DNA of 41,851 nt from a bacterium (GTDB lineage: Bacteria; Bacillota; Bacilli; Lactobacillales; Streptococcaceae): contig CAJNBS010000015.1 in NCBI GenBank assembly GCA_905221065.1, positions 1 to 41,851 of the forward strand. The letters run 5' to 3'. Every line of letters starts with the position of its first letter. Positions within the stretch are counted from its first letter, which is position 1. A program made the position numbers and the translations under genes. The notes under the pieces were generated by a model that did not search any database, had not been told where the DNA came from, and worked only from the letters and a program-made list of their open reading frames with translations. Shown piece after piece: positions 1 through 8,584 of this stretch.

Positions 1-549
1 GCTTGCGATAGCTTGGTCATAGACTCTTTGTTTTTCTGGTGTCGCATTATAGTAAGCTGAACTTGCTTTCGTTGTTGCGTCATCTGAAAGTGCTGTCGTT
101 AACGCTGTCTTATTCGTGTCTTGTCCACCTAAGTTTTGTTTAGCATTATTAATGGCACTTGTCGCATTATCTACTTCCGTTTGTGTCGCATTCGCTTTAT
201 CCTTGATTTGTTTTCCGCTTGCGATAGCTTGGTCATAGACTCTTTGTTTTTCTGGTGTCGCATTATAGTAAGCTGAACTTGCTTTCGTTGTTGTTTCACC
301 TGAAAGTGCTGTCGTTAACGCTGTCTTATTCGTGTCTCGTCCACCTAAGTTTTGTTTAGCATTATTAATGGCACTTGTCGCATTATCTACTTCCGTTTGT
401 GTCGCATTCGCTTTATCCTTGATTTGTTTTCCGCTTGCGATAGCTTGGTCATAGACTCTTTGTTTTTCTGGTGTCGCATTATAGTAAGCTGAACTTGCTT
501 TCGTTGTTGTTTCACCTGAAAGTGCTGTCGTTAACGCTGTCTTATTCGC
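1..549 (-). repeat. Tandem 216-bp coding repeats of the adhesin
   Basis: The same sequence starts at 1, 217 and 433, a period of exactly 216 bp or 72 codons. Two full copies and a partial third (433-549, the N-terminal end of the array) are visible, and the array continues off the window. Copies are almost identical; visible differences are around 78-85 versus 294-301 and one base near 115-122 versus 331-338. Each unit encodes a helical FIVAR/Ebh-like module containing ASSAYYNATPEKQRVYDQAI. Confidence 0.93.
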
Positions 550-2055
550 AAGTTTCTCTGTAGCTCTTCTTTCATCACTGAACCACGAACCACGTTCACC
601 TGGGTCAGTATCATTCTCTCTTCCATTTACCTCTATTACAGTTATCGCTTTAAAAGCTGTAGTGCCCAACTCACTAACTCTATAATTACTTGCATTGATA
701 GTTGCAGTTCCTTTTCCCCCAGTAGACGCAACAACATCAGCCGAAGCTAAAACAGAATATCCTGAAGGATAAGCATTACCATTATTATCCCATCCATCTG
801 TTCTTCCTCCTCTGACTAGGTAAACTTTAAATTTTGCCCCAGTTGGTGCTGGAGAAAATGTAGGAACTTCTACTTCAATGGTTGGTTTTTCTTTAGCTTT
901 CCCCTCTAAAGCAGTATTTTGTGTTAGAATAGTAGGTTTTCTTAAAGCAGTATAATATCCAAAATTAAAACTTTTCGTTCCTTTAGCAGTAGTGGCTGTC
1001 ACCGTCATATTCCAAGAACCATTAGATGGTGTATTCCCCTCAAAATATAACTCTGCTTCTTTACCTTTGATGTTCTTTTTTACTTTTAATGGAAATCCCT
1101 GATTACCTGTAACTTCAATATTTGTAAAATTATCACTGGCAGAAATAGCTTTAATTTTCATAACGTTTCCAACTATCCCTTGGTTTGCAGGTGTTACAAA
1201 TACATTCGAACTATCAAACGTTCGTCTAGTTCCATTCCATCGTCCAATTTGAACATCAGCTAATTCTGGTTTAGGTGCAGCTCGTAGTCCACTACCTTCA
1301 GATCGAGTAGTCCCATTCAAGCTATGATTATGACCTGCAATATTTGTACCATTTGGTTCAGTATTTTCCGCTTTTATTCCTACTGTTTCTTTGCCATTTG
1401 TTGTATCTGGTTTAGGAGTGAGTTCTCCTTTTGGTTTAGGTACACGTTTTAAACCAGCGTTTTTATATCCAACCAAGGCATTATAAGCAAGATCAATTTC
1501 TTTTTGAGTTTTTGCATTAACAAGTACTTCTTTTGCTTTCGCAACTTTTTCCTGCAATACTTTAACACTATCTTCTGTATAGTCCTTTAAGTTTAATTGA
1601 TCAATTTCTTTTAGAAGAGATTCCAATTTATCTTTATTAGTAACCACTTCCTTTTCTTTGCCATTTGTTTCGGCTTTATTGATTTCCTCTGTCTGATTAG
1701 TGGTAAGCACTGCTTTATCAGACACTTTAATCTCTTTTTCACCTTGAGCATTAGAACCAGCTCCATCTTCCTTGTTAGATGTTTTCTCTGCAGGCTCAGG
1801 AGCTACGATTTCCTTATTCCCCTCAGATTCTAGAGATTTCTCTAGAGGAACTCCCTCTGTCAAGTTCGTAACACCAGCATTTACCTTTTCAGTATTAGCC
1901 GTAACAGGTGATACAGGTAAAGGATCTGCCTTAACCGCACCATTAGCAAAAAACATTAACGCTGCTACGGCAACACTTGCAGCACCAAAATGGTACTTAC
2001 GAATAGAATAACGGAATACCTTTTCTCCGTTCACTTCTCGATTTGATTTTCTCAT
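1..2055 (-). CDS. YSIRK-type repeat-containing cell-surface adhesin, 5' part only
   Basis: The frame is open from the ATG at 2055 to the window edge: 685 residues without a stop, so the C-terminus (presumably an LPXTG anchor) lies outside. An AGAGAGG ribosome site sits 8 bases before the ATG. Residues 16-31 carry a YSIRK motif (YSIRKYHFGAASVAVA) in a signal peptide that probably ends near VKA, residue 43. Next come a charged, low-complexity stretch (about 44-143), a helical FIVAR-like segment (about 144-205), a Thr/Pro/Lys-rich linker, and two beta-rich stretches (about 266-379 and 391-486) that look like Ig-like adhesin folds. From about residue 503, 72-residue helical repeats begin. YSIRK signals direct secretion near the division septum in Gram-positive cocci. 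Ligand unknown. The surface-protein call is firm; the domain names are inference. Confidence 0.9.
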   Translation of the reverse strand, partial: MRKSNREVNGEKVFRYSIRKYHFGAASVAVAALMFFANGAVKADPLPVSPVTANTEKVNAGVTNLTEGVPLEKSLESEGNKEIVAPEPAEKTSNKEDGAGSNAQGEKEIKVSDKAVLTTNQTEEINKAETNGKEKEVVTNKDKLESLLKEIDQLNLKDYTEDSVKVLQEKVAKAKEVLVNAKTQKEIDLAYNALVGYKNAGLKRVPKPKGELTPKPDTTNGKETVGIKAENTEPNGTNIAGHNHSLNGTTRSEGSGLRAAPKPELADVQIGRWNGTRRTFDSSNVFVTPANQGIVGNVMKIKAISASDNFTNIEVTGNQGFPLKVKKNIKGKEAELYFEGNTPSNGSWNMTVTATTAKGTKSFNFGYYTALRKPTILTQNTALEGKAKEKPTIEVEVPTFSPAPTGAKFKVYLVRGGRTDGWDNNGNAYPSGYSVLASADVVASTGGKGTATINASNYRVSELGTTAFKAITVIEVNGRENDTDPGERGSWFSDERRATEKLANKTALTTALSGETTTKASSAYYNATPEKQRVYDQAIASGKQIKDKANATQTEVDNATSAINNAKQNLGGRDTNKTALTTALSGETTTKASSAYYNATPEKQRVYDQAIASGKQIKDKANATQTEVDNATSAINNAKQNLGGQDTNKTALTTALSDDATTKASSAYYNATPEKQRVYDQAIAS

Positions 2056-2371
2056 CTAATCGCCTCTCTTATTTTTATTTTTGAGGTACTAAAAAATACC
2101 CCCCCCTTAAATATTTTAGGGATTTAAGGAAAGGATATGCTTTTTTAATCTTGGGTACCACACTGTTTTAAAAACATAGTACACTTTCTATTTTACATCT
2201 TTCTCAGAAAAATTAACAGTATAACCCATATATTTTTTCTAATTTAGCATTTAATTTTAGCGAGTATATATACTTTTTTTCCTAATCTTCTATTACTATT
2301 AGACAGGAAACACAACAAGACCTCCACTATATCGAAGAGGCCTTGGATCAGCTTGGTTATTTGGTAAAGGA
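2056..2371. other. Intergenic region upstream of the adhesin
   Basis: This is a 316-bp A/T-rich stretch. It holds the adhesin ribosome site, a run of eight C (2099-2106), a 12-bp palindrome AGTATATATACT at 2263-2274, and a short plus-strand gene remnant (2286-2375). On the minus strand, TATACT (near 2220) and TAAAAT (near 2190) are possible -10 boxes, but neither has a convincing -35, so no promoter is assigned. Confidence 0.5.
2099..2106 (-). repeat. Homopolymer G(8) tract in the adhesin leader
   Basis: Eight consecutive G on the coding strand, 44-51 bases before the adhesin ATG and flanked by A/T-rich sequence. A tract this long in an otherwise A/T-rich leader can change length by slippage. 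Its effect here is not known. Confidence 0.6.
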
Positions 2372-2375
2372 TTAG
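2286..2375 (+). pseudogene. 3' remnant of an unidentified plus-strand gene
   Basis: An open plus-strand frame with no start reads IRQETQQDLHYIEEALDQL then GYLVKD and a TAG at 2373-2375. The amphipathic, Glu/Gln/Leu-rich text looks like genuine protein, and the frame ends in the stop region of the convergent Nudix gene. It is probably the tail of a gene whose 5' part was replaced when the adhesin region was inserted. Parent gene not recognised. Confidence 0.35.
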
Positions 2376-2839
2376 AAAATTTTCTTTTCCCAATCGTCTT
2401 CTGTACGGCGAGGATAGAAAAATTCAGATTTGTCAGGAGCTTCCATCATCTCCATCAAGGGTAACATATCATAGGCCAGATCCAAATTTGAAATCTGGTC
2501 TTTTTGTACCCAAGAAACTTCTCCTTCATCTGAAGAGCGAAGGGTACCAGAGAACTCAGTCGCCTTATAACAAACGACAATATAGCGCCCACCTGTATCT
2601 AGTGGCCAATTTTTAATGCCGACAAGTTGAGGATTTTGGATAGTCAACCCTGTTTCTTCATAGATTTCACGAATGACAGAATCTGCGAAAGACTCGCCAT
2701 TTTCTACATGACCTCCTGGAAAGGCATAACCAGACCAGCGATTGGTTTCTGGAGAGCGATACTGCATAACCACGCGCTGGTTTTCTATATCTTCAATCAG
2801 ACAAATATTTGTTAAAATCGTTAATTGGGAACGGGACAT
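2372..2839 (-). CDS. Nudix hydrolase (MutT family)
   Basis: The 155-residue protein has a complete Nudix box at residues 43-65: G43-x5-E49-x7-R57-E58-x2-E61-E62-x-G64. The EExxEE-type helix binds Mg2+ and catalyses cleavage of nucleoside diphosphate-linked substrates. The family includes 8-oxo-dGTP diphosphatases, which clean the nucleotide pool. The text before the box (SPETNRWSGYAFPGG) is typical of MutT-like enzymes; the substrate cannot be read from sequence. The gene stands alone, with the decayed membrane gene upstream and the adhesin leader downstream. Function class is sure, substrate unsure. Confidence 0.88.
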   Translation of the reverse strand: MSRSQLTILTNICLIEDIENQRVVMQYRSPETNRWSGYAFPGGHVENGESFADSVIREIYEETGLTIQNPQLVGIKNWPLDTGGRYIVVCYKATEFSGTLRSSDEGEVSWVQKDQISNLDLAYDMLPLMEMMEAPDKSEFFYPRRTEDDWEKKIF

Positions 2840-2862
2840 GGATTTACTCGCTTTCTAATTTA

Positions 2863-3276
2863 TTAAAACATATCTTCGTTGTATTTTACTTCTGACTTCA
2901 TTATAAAGGAATTGAGCAAGTCGTGATATTCATGAATTTCATGAAGCAAGGATCCTCTGATGATTCTGATTTCATTTTTTTCCCTATTCACATAGTAGTC
3001 TATATTTATAGGCATAAATGACTCTGATCCAAAAGATAAAAACAGTAATGACATAAACAAGATTATGAGAGCAACAAATCCAATAAGAGCCTGAAAAATT
3101 AGATGATGCCATTGAAAGATTCTAGTTTTATAGAAGGTAGTCCATGGATGAATAAATAAAATGAGGCAAAGACTAAAGAACTAGATGTTCGACAGAAACG
3201 GTGTAAAAGCTAATCCAAACAATCCTAAGATAAAATGAATCAGGACAAATACCAGGAACAAAAAAAGCAAAACCGA
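2863..3276 (-). pseudogene. Decayed small membrane protein gene, in-frame stop
   Basis: The minus-strand frame is open from 3276 down to a TAA at 2863-2865 except for one in-frame TAG at 3181-3183. Before the TAG it reads as a hydrophobic segment (FLVFVLIHFILGLFGLAF); after it come two more hydrophobic stretches (SLCLILFIHPW and ALIGFVALIILFMSLLFLSF) and a hydrophilic tail ending KYNEDMF. Continuous membrane-type coding on both sides of one nonsense codon, with no clear start, argues for a broken gene. The intact part could start at the TTG at 3060 (65 residues) but has no obvious ribosome site. Family not recognised. Confidence 0.5.
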
Positions 3277-3427
3277 TTATCTCACAGTGCCAAAATTTAT
3301 ATTTTCAAGCAAACGTGGATAACGCATGTATATTCCTTACAAATATATCTATTATTTTCAGAATAACTGATAGAGTTGCTCATCATCTAGTTATTACATT
3401 GTCTTACATAATTTGGTTCCCAATTAA

Positions 3428-4030
3428 TTATTTTAATAAATCAGCTAAAAATATTTCATTATTTTTATTATTCCATTTTGTTGTATCACTTTTACTTTTG
3501 TATTTTCTTATAGCATTAACTAAGTCTACACAACGATTTAGATCCTTTTTAATTCTATCATACGATTTTACATAATTAGGTTTTTTCTTTAATTGAGCAG
3601 CAAGAAATACACTTGGTTTATCTTGTGATTTCACTTTTTTAAACTGTCCCTCTAATTTACGAAAATATATTTCAATCATTTCAATCTCACTTTTCGTTAT
3701 TACATGATAGATTCCTCTATCCTGCAATTTATCCAAATAAGGTTGAACGATTTTATATGGTATCCCAGACCTATCTTCAATAATAAAAATAATTATTTTA
3801 TTTTCTTCATAATCTTGAGTCAAATAATGGTTCGAAAATGTTGCAGGATTACCATAAAATCTATTTGATCCTCTATAAGGAGAATCTAGTCCATCAATTT
3901 GATCATAGTTTATAACTTGGTTATAACTAAATTTTAAACAATCATTTTCAAGTAATAACTCAATAATAGCCTTTTCTGTTGCTCCTTCAACAATGATAGC
4001 AACAAGTGTATCTGAGGTTATATTAACCAT
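3428..4030 (-). CDS. Toprim/RloB-like protein paired with an AAA ATPase (candidate defence effector)
   Basis: This 200-residue protein starts 3 bases after the ATPase stop and uses a GGAGAG ribosome site inside the end of that gene, so the two are translated together. Residues 11-20 (AIIVEGATEK) match the first strand and catalytic Glu motif (xxVEGxTE) of Toprim-fold proteins such as RloB and OLD-type nucleases. Residues 81-89 (IFIIEDRSG) sit where the second acidic Toprim motif is expected, and TKSEIEMIEIYF (112-123) recalls the S-x-E-x-W/F segment of RloB proteins. Toprim partners of ATPases act as nucleases or toxins in AbiL-type and PARIS systems. The acidic pair is ED rather than the classical DxD, so nuclease activity is not assured. 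Codon use is A/T-rich compared with uvrB. Confidence 0.6.
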   Translation of the reverse strand: MVNITSDTLVAIIVEGATEKAIIELLLENDCLKFSYNQVINYDQIDGLDSPYRGSNRFYGNPATFSNHYLTQDYEENKIIIFIIEDRSGIPYKIVQPYLDKLQDRGIYHVITKSEIEMIEIYFRKLEGQFKKVKSQDKPSVFLAAQLKKKPNYVKSYDRIKKDLNRCVDLVNAIRKYKSKSDTTKWNNKNNEIFLADLLK

Positions 4031-4033
4031 AAA

Positions 4034-5236
4034 TCATCTCTCCATTAATTCATGACTCTCTGAACTCAACAATTGAATACTTTTATTCATACTTTCCCTC
4101 ATCATTTTATAGGAAGAATTTTTCGGAGCCGTTCCTAAACCATAACTACCTGATAAGATTAGATCACTTTTCTTCCTATCAGATCTATCTTTTTCACCAA
4201 TAATATTACTCATTTTTTCAATATTTATAAGAGGATTCTTTTTTAATACGTAAATGCTATCACTTCTATCAATAAAATCAGTAATCTCAATGTAGTGAGT
4301 AGTGAATATCAATGTTGCAGAATTTTTATTTATATTACTATTAAAAAGTTTTATTAATTGTACCGCAATTGATTTATTCAAGTGATTTTCTAACTCATCA
4401 ATAATTAAATATCCGCCAGAATTTAGAATAAATTGAATATTTAATAAAATCATTATACCTTTAATTGTACCTGATGATAAGAATCTATTTAAATCAACAA
4501 TATTTGATTCTATCAACTCTTTCGAGTATTTAAATCTAATTTTGAACTTTTTTGTATCCTCTTCAAAAATTAAAGATTCAATACTATCGTCTAAAAAATT
4601 TACATAAGAAATATCCATATCATTAGCAAAATATTGAATTTTATTAACATCAGTAATATTAGTTAAATCTACAACACTATCTTCAACCAATTGATGGTTT
4701 TTTTTATTCAATACACCTGAAAAAATAGAATCTGTCTGTTTTAGATAAGTAACATCAATATCTTTTCGAGAAATAGTCTCTTCAAAGTTTGTAAAAATCT
4801 TATCTTTAGATTCTGTTTTCTTCACTTTTTTTCTATAAAGGACTTCATCTTTAAAGTATAATGAATTTGACTTATCTTTAGAAATGATTGATTCAATTTT
4901 ATAAATCCACTCCTGATTAAAAATATAATTTTCACAAATCACTTCATTATCAAAATAATTTCCAATTTCAGGAATATCATCCTCTGATAAACTTTTATTT
5001 TTAATAAATATATTTAGCATTGCCAAAACTAGTTTTAAACTAGTTGTTTTTCCAGATGCATTTATACCTAATAGAGCAATTGAATTTAATTTATATAACT
5101 TATTAATTACATGAGAAACATTTTTACTTTCTTTCTCATAAAAGTTTACGTTTTTACTAGCAAAAAAATCGAATTCAAACTCTCCATTTTTGAAGTAAGA
5201 TAAACCTCGTATTTTAGTTTTGAGTATTTTCATCAT
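4034..5236 (-). CDS. AAA/ABC-type ATPase of a two-gene defence-like cassette
   Basis: The 400-residue protein has an ABC/SMC-like ATPase core split by a long insert, as in AAA_15/AAA_21 (RloA, AbiL, AriA, OLD-like) proteins. Walker A is GINASGKT at 57-64, a signature-like FLSSGTIKG lies at 252-260, Walker B with the catalytic acid is YLIIDELENHL at 276-286, and the H-loop is FTTH at 311-314. Such ATPases sense phage proteins and control a partner effector; here the partner is the Toprim-like gene directly downstream. A GGAGG site lies 6 bases before the first of two adjacent ATGs. The gene is A/T-rich and sits between an otherwise core locus (uvrB) and decayed sequence, consistent with acquisition. 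The ATPase call is strong; the defence role is inferred from pairing. Confidence 0.78.
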   Translation of the reverse strand: MMKILKTKIRGLSYFKNGEFEFDFFASKNVNFYEKESKNVSHVINKLYKLNSIALLGINASGKTTSLKLVLAMLNIFIKNKSLSEDDIPEIGNYFDNEVICENYIFNQEWIYKIESIISKDKSNSLYFKDEVLYRKKVKKTESKDKIFTNFEETISRKDIDVTYLKQTDSIFSGVLNKKNHQLVEDSVVDLTNITDVNKIQYFANDMDISYVNFLDDSIESLIFEEDTKKFKIRFKYSKELIESNIVDLNRFLSSGTIKGIMILLNIQFILNSGGYLIIDELENHLNKSIAVQLIKLFNSNINKNSATLIFTTHYIEITDFIDRSDSIYVLKKNPLINIEKMSNIIGEKDRSDRKKSDLILSGSYGLGTAPKNSSYKMMRESMNKSIQLLSSESHELMER

Positions 5237-5253
5237 TCTATCCTCCTGTATAC

Positions 5254-5262
5254 ACTATACCA
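5254..5262 (-). promoter_or_regulatory. Extended -10 promoter of the ATPase/Toprim pair
   Basis: On the minus strand TGGTATAGT forms an extended -10 element just upstream of the GGAGG ribosome site; no good -35 is visible. The region up to uvrB (5263-5393) is very A/T-rich with short inverted repeats but no strong uvrB terminator. Confidence 0.5.
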
Positions 5263-5393
5263 TACTTTTTTGTATTTTTCTCTTTTTAACGTTAAAATCG
5301 ATAAAAAACATTCCATATACCACAAAAAATCTAATTTCGTTTTTTTTTTACGAAAAAATCGTTTTTATAATATTACAAAAATAATATTTTCAT

Positions 5394-7382
5394 CTACCCC
5401 AACGCCTTGACTTCCAGCATCATATCACGAATCTGTGCTGCTAGTTCAAAATCAAGCACTTCGACGGCTTCTTGCATTTGTTTTTCTAGTTTCTTAACAA
5501 GTTCTTTACGTTCCTGTTTATTAAGGCTATTAATATCGACTTCCTTGTCCTCTTCCTTGGCAACTGCCTTGGTCACAGCAATCAGGTCACGGATTTCTTT
5601 CTTGATTGTCTGTGGTACAATACCATGCTCTTCATTATAAGCCATCTGGATTTTCCGACGACGGGCCGTTTCATCAATGGCACGTTGCATAGACTGAGTC
5701 ATCGTGTCAGCATACATGATGACATGACCTTCACTGTTACGGGCAGCACGTCCAATGGTCTGGATGAGGCCACGTTCGTTACGGAGGAAGCCTTCCTTAT
5801 CAGCATCGAGAATAGCAACCAAGCTGACCTCAGGAACGTCAATCCCTTCACGGAGCAGGTTAATACCGACCAAGACATCAAAGACACCCAAGCGCAGGTC
5901 ACGGATAATCTCAGTCCGCTCCAGAGTCTTAATATCCGAGTGCATGTACTTGACCTTGATGCCCATTTCCTTGAAGTAGTCGGTTAAGTCTTCTGCCATT
6001 TTCTTGGTCAAGGTTGTGATAAAGGTTCGTTCGTTCTTTTCAACACGGGCATTGATTTCACCTAAGAGGTCATCAATCTGTCCCATAGTCGGACGGACTT
6101 CCACCTCAGGATCCAAAAGACCTGTCGGACGAATGATTTGCTCAATCACTGTCTCGGTTTGTTCATTTTCATAGTCACCAGGTGTCGCTGAAACGTAAAC
6201 AATCTGGTGCACATGGCTTTCAAACTCCTCACGACGGAGAGGACGATTATCCAGAGCTGACGGCAAACGGAAACCATAATTAACCAGCATTTCCTTACGA
6301 GAGCGGTCTCCATTGTACATACCCTTGATCTGCCCCATAGTCATGTGGCTTTCATCAATCATAATCAAGAAATCATCCGGGAAGAAGTCGAGAAGCGTAT
6401 AAGGAGGCTCACCTTCGCTCCGTCCATCCATGTGACGTGAGTAGTTTTCGACACCGTTGGTATAGCCCATCTCACGCAGCATCTCGATATCATACTCTGT
6501 CCGCTGCTTCAAACGCTGGGTTTCAAGTAATTTGCCTTCCTTCTCAAAGACAGCTAACTGCTCTTCCAACTCTGCCTGAATCTTGGCAATAGCAACTTCC
6601 ATATGGTCGTCATTAGTCACAAAGTGAGTGGCTGGGAAAATCGCCAAATGATCCACTTCTCCCAATACCTGACCTGTCAAAGCCTCAACCTCGCGGATAC
6701 GGTCAATCTCATCTCCAAAAAATTCTACTCGAAATGCATGTTCATCTCGGGAAGCTGGGAAAATCTCCACCACATCCCCACGAACACGAAATCTTCCCCG
6801 TTGGAAATCAATATCATTACGCTCAAACTGGATATCAACCAAATCATTCAAGAGTTTATCACGAGAAATTTCAAGACCTGGACGCAGACTAACGACGCTG
6901 TCAGCATATTCCTTTGGCGAACCTAAACCATAGATACAAGAGACTGAGGCCACAACAATGACATCATTACGCTCCAAAAGGGCTGAGGTCGCTGAGTGAC
7001 GAAGTTTGTCAATCTCGTCATTGACAGAGCTGTCTTTCTCAATATAGGTATCACTAGAAGGAACATAGGCCTCTGGCTGGTAATAATCATAGTAAGACAC
7101 AAAGTACTCAACAGCATTCTCAGGGAAAAATTCCTTAAACTCCCCATAGAGCTGTCCTGCCAGAGTCTTATTGTGGGCGATGACCAGAGTTGGTTTATTG
7201 ACTTTGGAAATGACCTGACTCATGGTATAGGTCTTCCCTGTACCAGTCGCCCCCATGAGAATCTGAGCCTTTTCTCCTCCCTCGATGTTATCTACCAACT
7301 GTTCGATAGCTTGAGGTTGGTCTCCTGATGGTTGATATTTTGATACTAGTTTAAATTGATTGTCAGTAATGCGGTTAATCAT
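5394..7382 (-). CDS. uvrB: Excinuclease ABC subunit B
   Basis: The 662-residue protein has the usual UvrB length. UvrB is the damage-verifying helicase-like subunit of nucleotide excision repair; UvrA loads it onto lesions and it then recruits UvrC for incision. Walker A is GATGTGKT at 44-51. The beta-hairpin sequence [16 protein letters not shown], which clamps DNA at the lesion, follows near residues 92-107. Further helicase motifs include MIDESH and the [10 protein letters not shown] region, and the C-terminus is a UVR domain that binds UvrC. It is a monocistronic minus-strand gene with GAGAGGA as ribosome site. Identification is certain. Confidence 0.99.
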   Translation of the reverse strand: MINRITDNQFKLVSKYQPSGDQPQAIEQLVDNIEGGEKAQILMGATGTGKTYTMSQVISKVNKPTLVIAHNKTLAGQLYGEFKEFFPENAVEYFVSYYDYYQPEAYVPSSDTYIEKDSSVNDEIDKLRHSATSALLERNDVIVVASVSCIYGLGSPKEYADSVVSLRPGLEISRDKLLNDLVDIQFERNDIDFQRGRFRVRGDVVEIFPASRDEHAFRVEFFGDEIDRIREVEALTGQVLGEVDHLAIFPATHFVTNDDHMEVAIAKIQAELEEQLAVFEKEGKLLETQRLKQRTEYDIEMLREMGYTNGVENYSRHMDGRSEGEPPYTLLDFFPDDFLIMIDESHMTMGQIKGMYNGDRSRKEMLVNYGFRLPSALDNRPLRREEFESHVHQIVYVSATPGDYENEQTETVIEQIIRPTGLLDPEVEVRPTMGQIDDLLGEINARVEKNERTFITTLTKKMAEDLTDYFKEMGIKVKYMHSDIKTLERTEIIRDLRLGVFDVLVGINLLREGIDVPEVSLVAILDADKEGFLRNERGLIQTIGRAARNSEGHVIMYADTMTQSMQRAIDETARRRKIQMAYNEEHGIVPQTIKKEIRDLIAVTKAVAKEEDKEVDINSLNKQERKELVKKLEKQMQEAVEVLDFELAAQIRDMMLEVKALG

Positions 7383-7410
7383 AAGAATCCTCTCTCGATG
7401 TGCTATTCCT

Positions 7411-7421
7411 ATTTTAGCATA
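7411..7421 (-). promoter_or_regulatory. Extended -10 promoter of uvrB
   Basis: Minus-strand TGCTAAAAT gives an extended -10 about 30 bases before the uvrB ATG. No clear -35 and no recognisable SOS-type operator were seen. Confidence 0.5.
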
Positions 7422-7458
7422 CTTGTAACATTTTCACGAAGAAAAGGACGGACCTAAG

Positions 7459-8412
7459 TCACATCCTTTCATTTTCTTTCTTTAATTGATAAGCGAGATA
7501 GACAATCAGCAGTAGCAAGATCAGACTTGTCATGATAGATCCTTCTATCCCAAAAGATCCACCTGATAACCAGCTCTGATCGCCTCGTGGTAAAAAGGTC
7601 ATCAGCGATGTTCCAGACGGCTGACCACTAACTAAAATCCCAAAAAGATTGCCCTGAGCAAAATTCCAAGCCCCATGAATACCTGCTACACCCCAAACTG
7701 TATCTGTTTTGAGGAGGTAAAGTGACATGGCAACTCCGAATAAAAAGAGATTCACTAGAGATAAAGGGGTGAGACCAGAATTTCCCGCATGAAGCAGGGT
7801 AAAGAACAGGCTAGATATAAGAACAGCTAGTTTTAGATTGGTTCTTGAGGCCAATTGAGGAAGGAGCCAAGTACGGGCCACCACTTCTTCTGTTGTCCCC
7901 TGTAAAATCCAAAATGGGATAGTAAAAATGACAAAGGCAAGCGAATAAGGATTCAAGTGAATGGACTCCAAACGATATTGCCCTAAGGCTACTAAACCTA
8001 ACAAGGTCAGAAGAAAAAGTGCCAGGCCTAAGCCAAATCCTTTAAGAAGATTGCTGAAGAAATTTTCTTTATAAAATCCTAAAGTTCGAATAGGTCTTTT
8101 CTCAACTTTTCTTGTCCATCTGAACACAGTTTTGAGAACGAAACCAAAGGCCAGCAATTCTAAAATTAAACGAAAGTCACCTGTTTTATCCATCAAGCTC
8201 TGCTGCAAGGTTTGTAAAAAGGCAGCAAAAGCTTGACCAGCCTCTCCAAAATTTCTAGCAAGTCCAACAAGAGCTAACAAACTAATACCATATAAAGTAT
8301 AAGCCACAAACTCTCCTATGAAGACAAAAGCAAAGGCTAACAAGGGGCTTGTGTAAATGTTTAAACTCATTTTTGAAGCTTGGAAGTCTTTAAAGATTCT
8401 TTTGTTCTTCAT
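7459..8412 (-). CDS. CPBP family intramembrane glutamic protease (CAAX-like)
   Basis: This 317-residue polytopic membrane protein carries the three CPBP/Abi motifs in order: EEVVAR near residue 174 (motif 1, EExxxR), FTLLHAGN near 204-211 (motif 2, FxxxH) and HGAWN near 246-250 (motif 3, HxxxN). The Glu and His residues form the active site within the membrane. About seven or eight hydrophobic segments are visible, and the C-terminus ends in a Lys/Glu-rich tail. In streptococci such proteins have been linked to bacteriocin self-immunity or to processing of membrane proteins. No bacteriocin gene is nearby, so the substrate is unknown. The gene is transcribed divergently from the amino-acid transporter. 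Confidence 0.88.
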   Translation of the reverse strand: MKNKRIFKDFQASKMSLNIYTSPLLAFAFVFIGEFVAYTLYGISLLALVGLARNFGEAGQAFAAFLQTLQQSLMDKTGDFRLILELLAFGFVLKTVFRWTRKVEKRPIRTLGFYKENFFSNLLKGFGLGLALFLLTLLGLVALGQYRLESIHLNPYSLAFVIFTIPFWILQGTTEEVVARTWLLPQLASRTNLKLAVLISSLFFTLLHAGNSGLTPLSLVNLFLFGVAMSLYLLKTDTVWGVAGIHGAWNFAQGNLFGILVSGQPSGTSLMTFLPRGDQSWLSGGSFGIEGSIMTSLILLLLIVYLAYQLKKENERM

Positions 8413-8446
8413 ATCCTTGTCCTCTTTTCTTCTATTATATACTATT

Positions 8447-8474
8447 ATTATAGCACTTTATAGTAGCAATTCAA
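8447..8474 (-). promoter_or_regulatory. Promoter of the CPBP protease gene
   Basis: On the minus strand -35 TTGAAT (8469-8474) and -10 TATAAT (8447-8452) are separated by 16 bp, upstream of the GAGGAC ribosome site. Confidence 0.65.
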
Positions 8475-8526
8475 GAAAGAAAAGAAATAATCAATGTTAT
8501 ATTTTCTGACACAGAAATATAAAAAT

Positions 8527-8555
8527 TTGCCTTTTTTTACTTTTTCTGATATAAT
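8527..8555 (+). promoter_or_regulatory. Promoter of the amino-acid transporter operon
   Basis: -35 TTGCCT (8527-8532), 17-bp spacer, -10 TATAAT (8550-8555). A GGAG ribosome site follows at about 8574-8577, before the ATG at 8585. Confidence 0.75.
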
Positions 8556-8584
8556 GGGAAAATATTCGGAAAAGGAGACTAAAA

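Noticed and set aside
1..549. Direct repeats that might suggest a CRISPR array
   Set aside because: The period is 216 bp, the repeats lie inside one open frame and have no unique spacers; they encode protein modules.
1998..2005. TACGAATA com-box on the plus strand
   Set aside because: It lies within the adhesin signal-peptide codons and points to no plus-strand gene; a chance match.
5320..5393. uvrB terminator in the A/T-rich stretch after uvrB
   Set aside because: Short A/T inverted repeats exist, but there is no G/C-containing stem with a T-run in the right direction.
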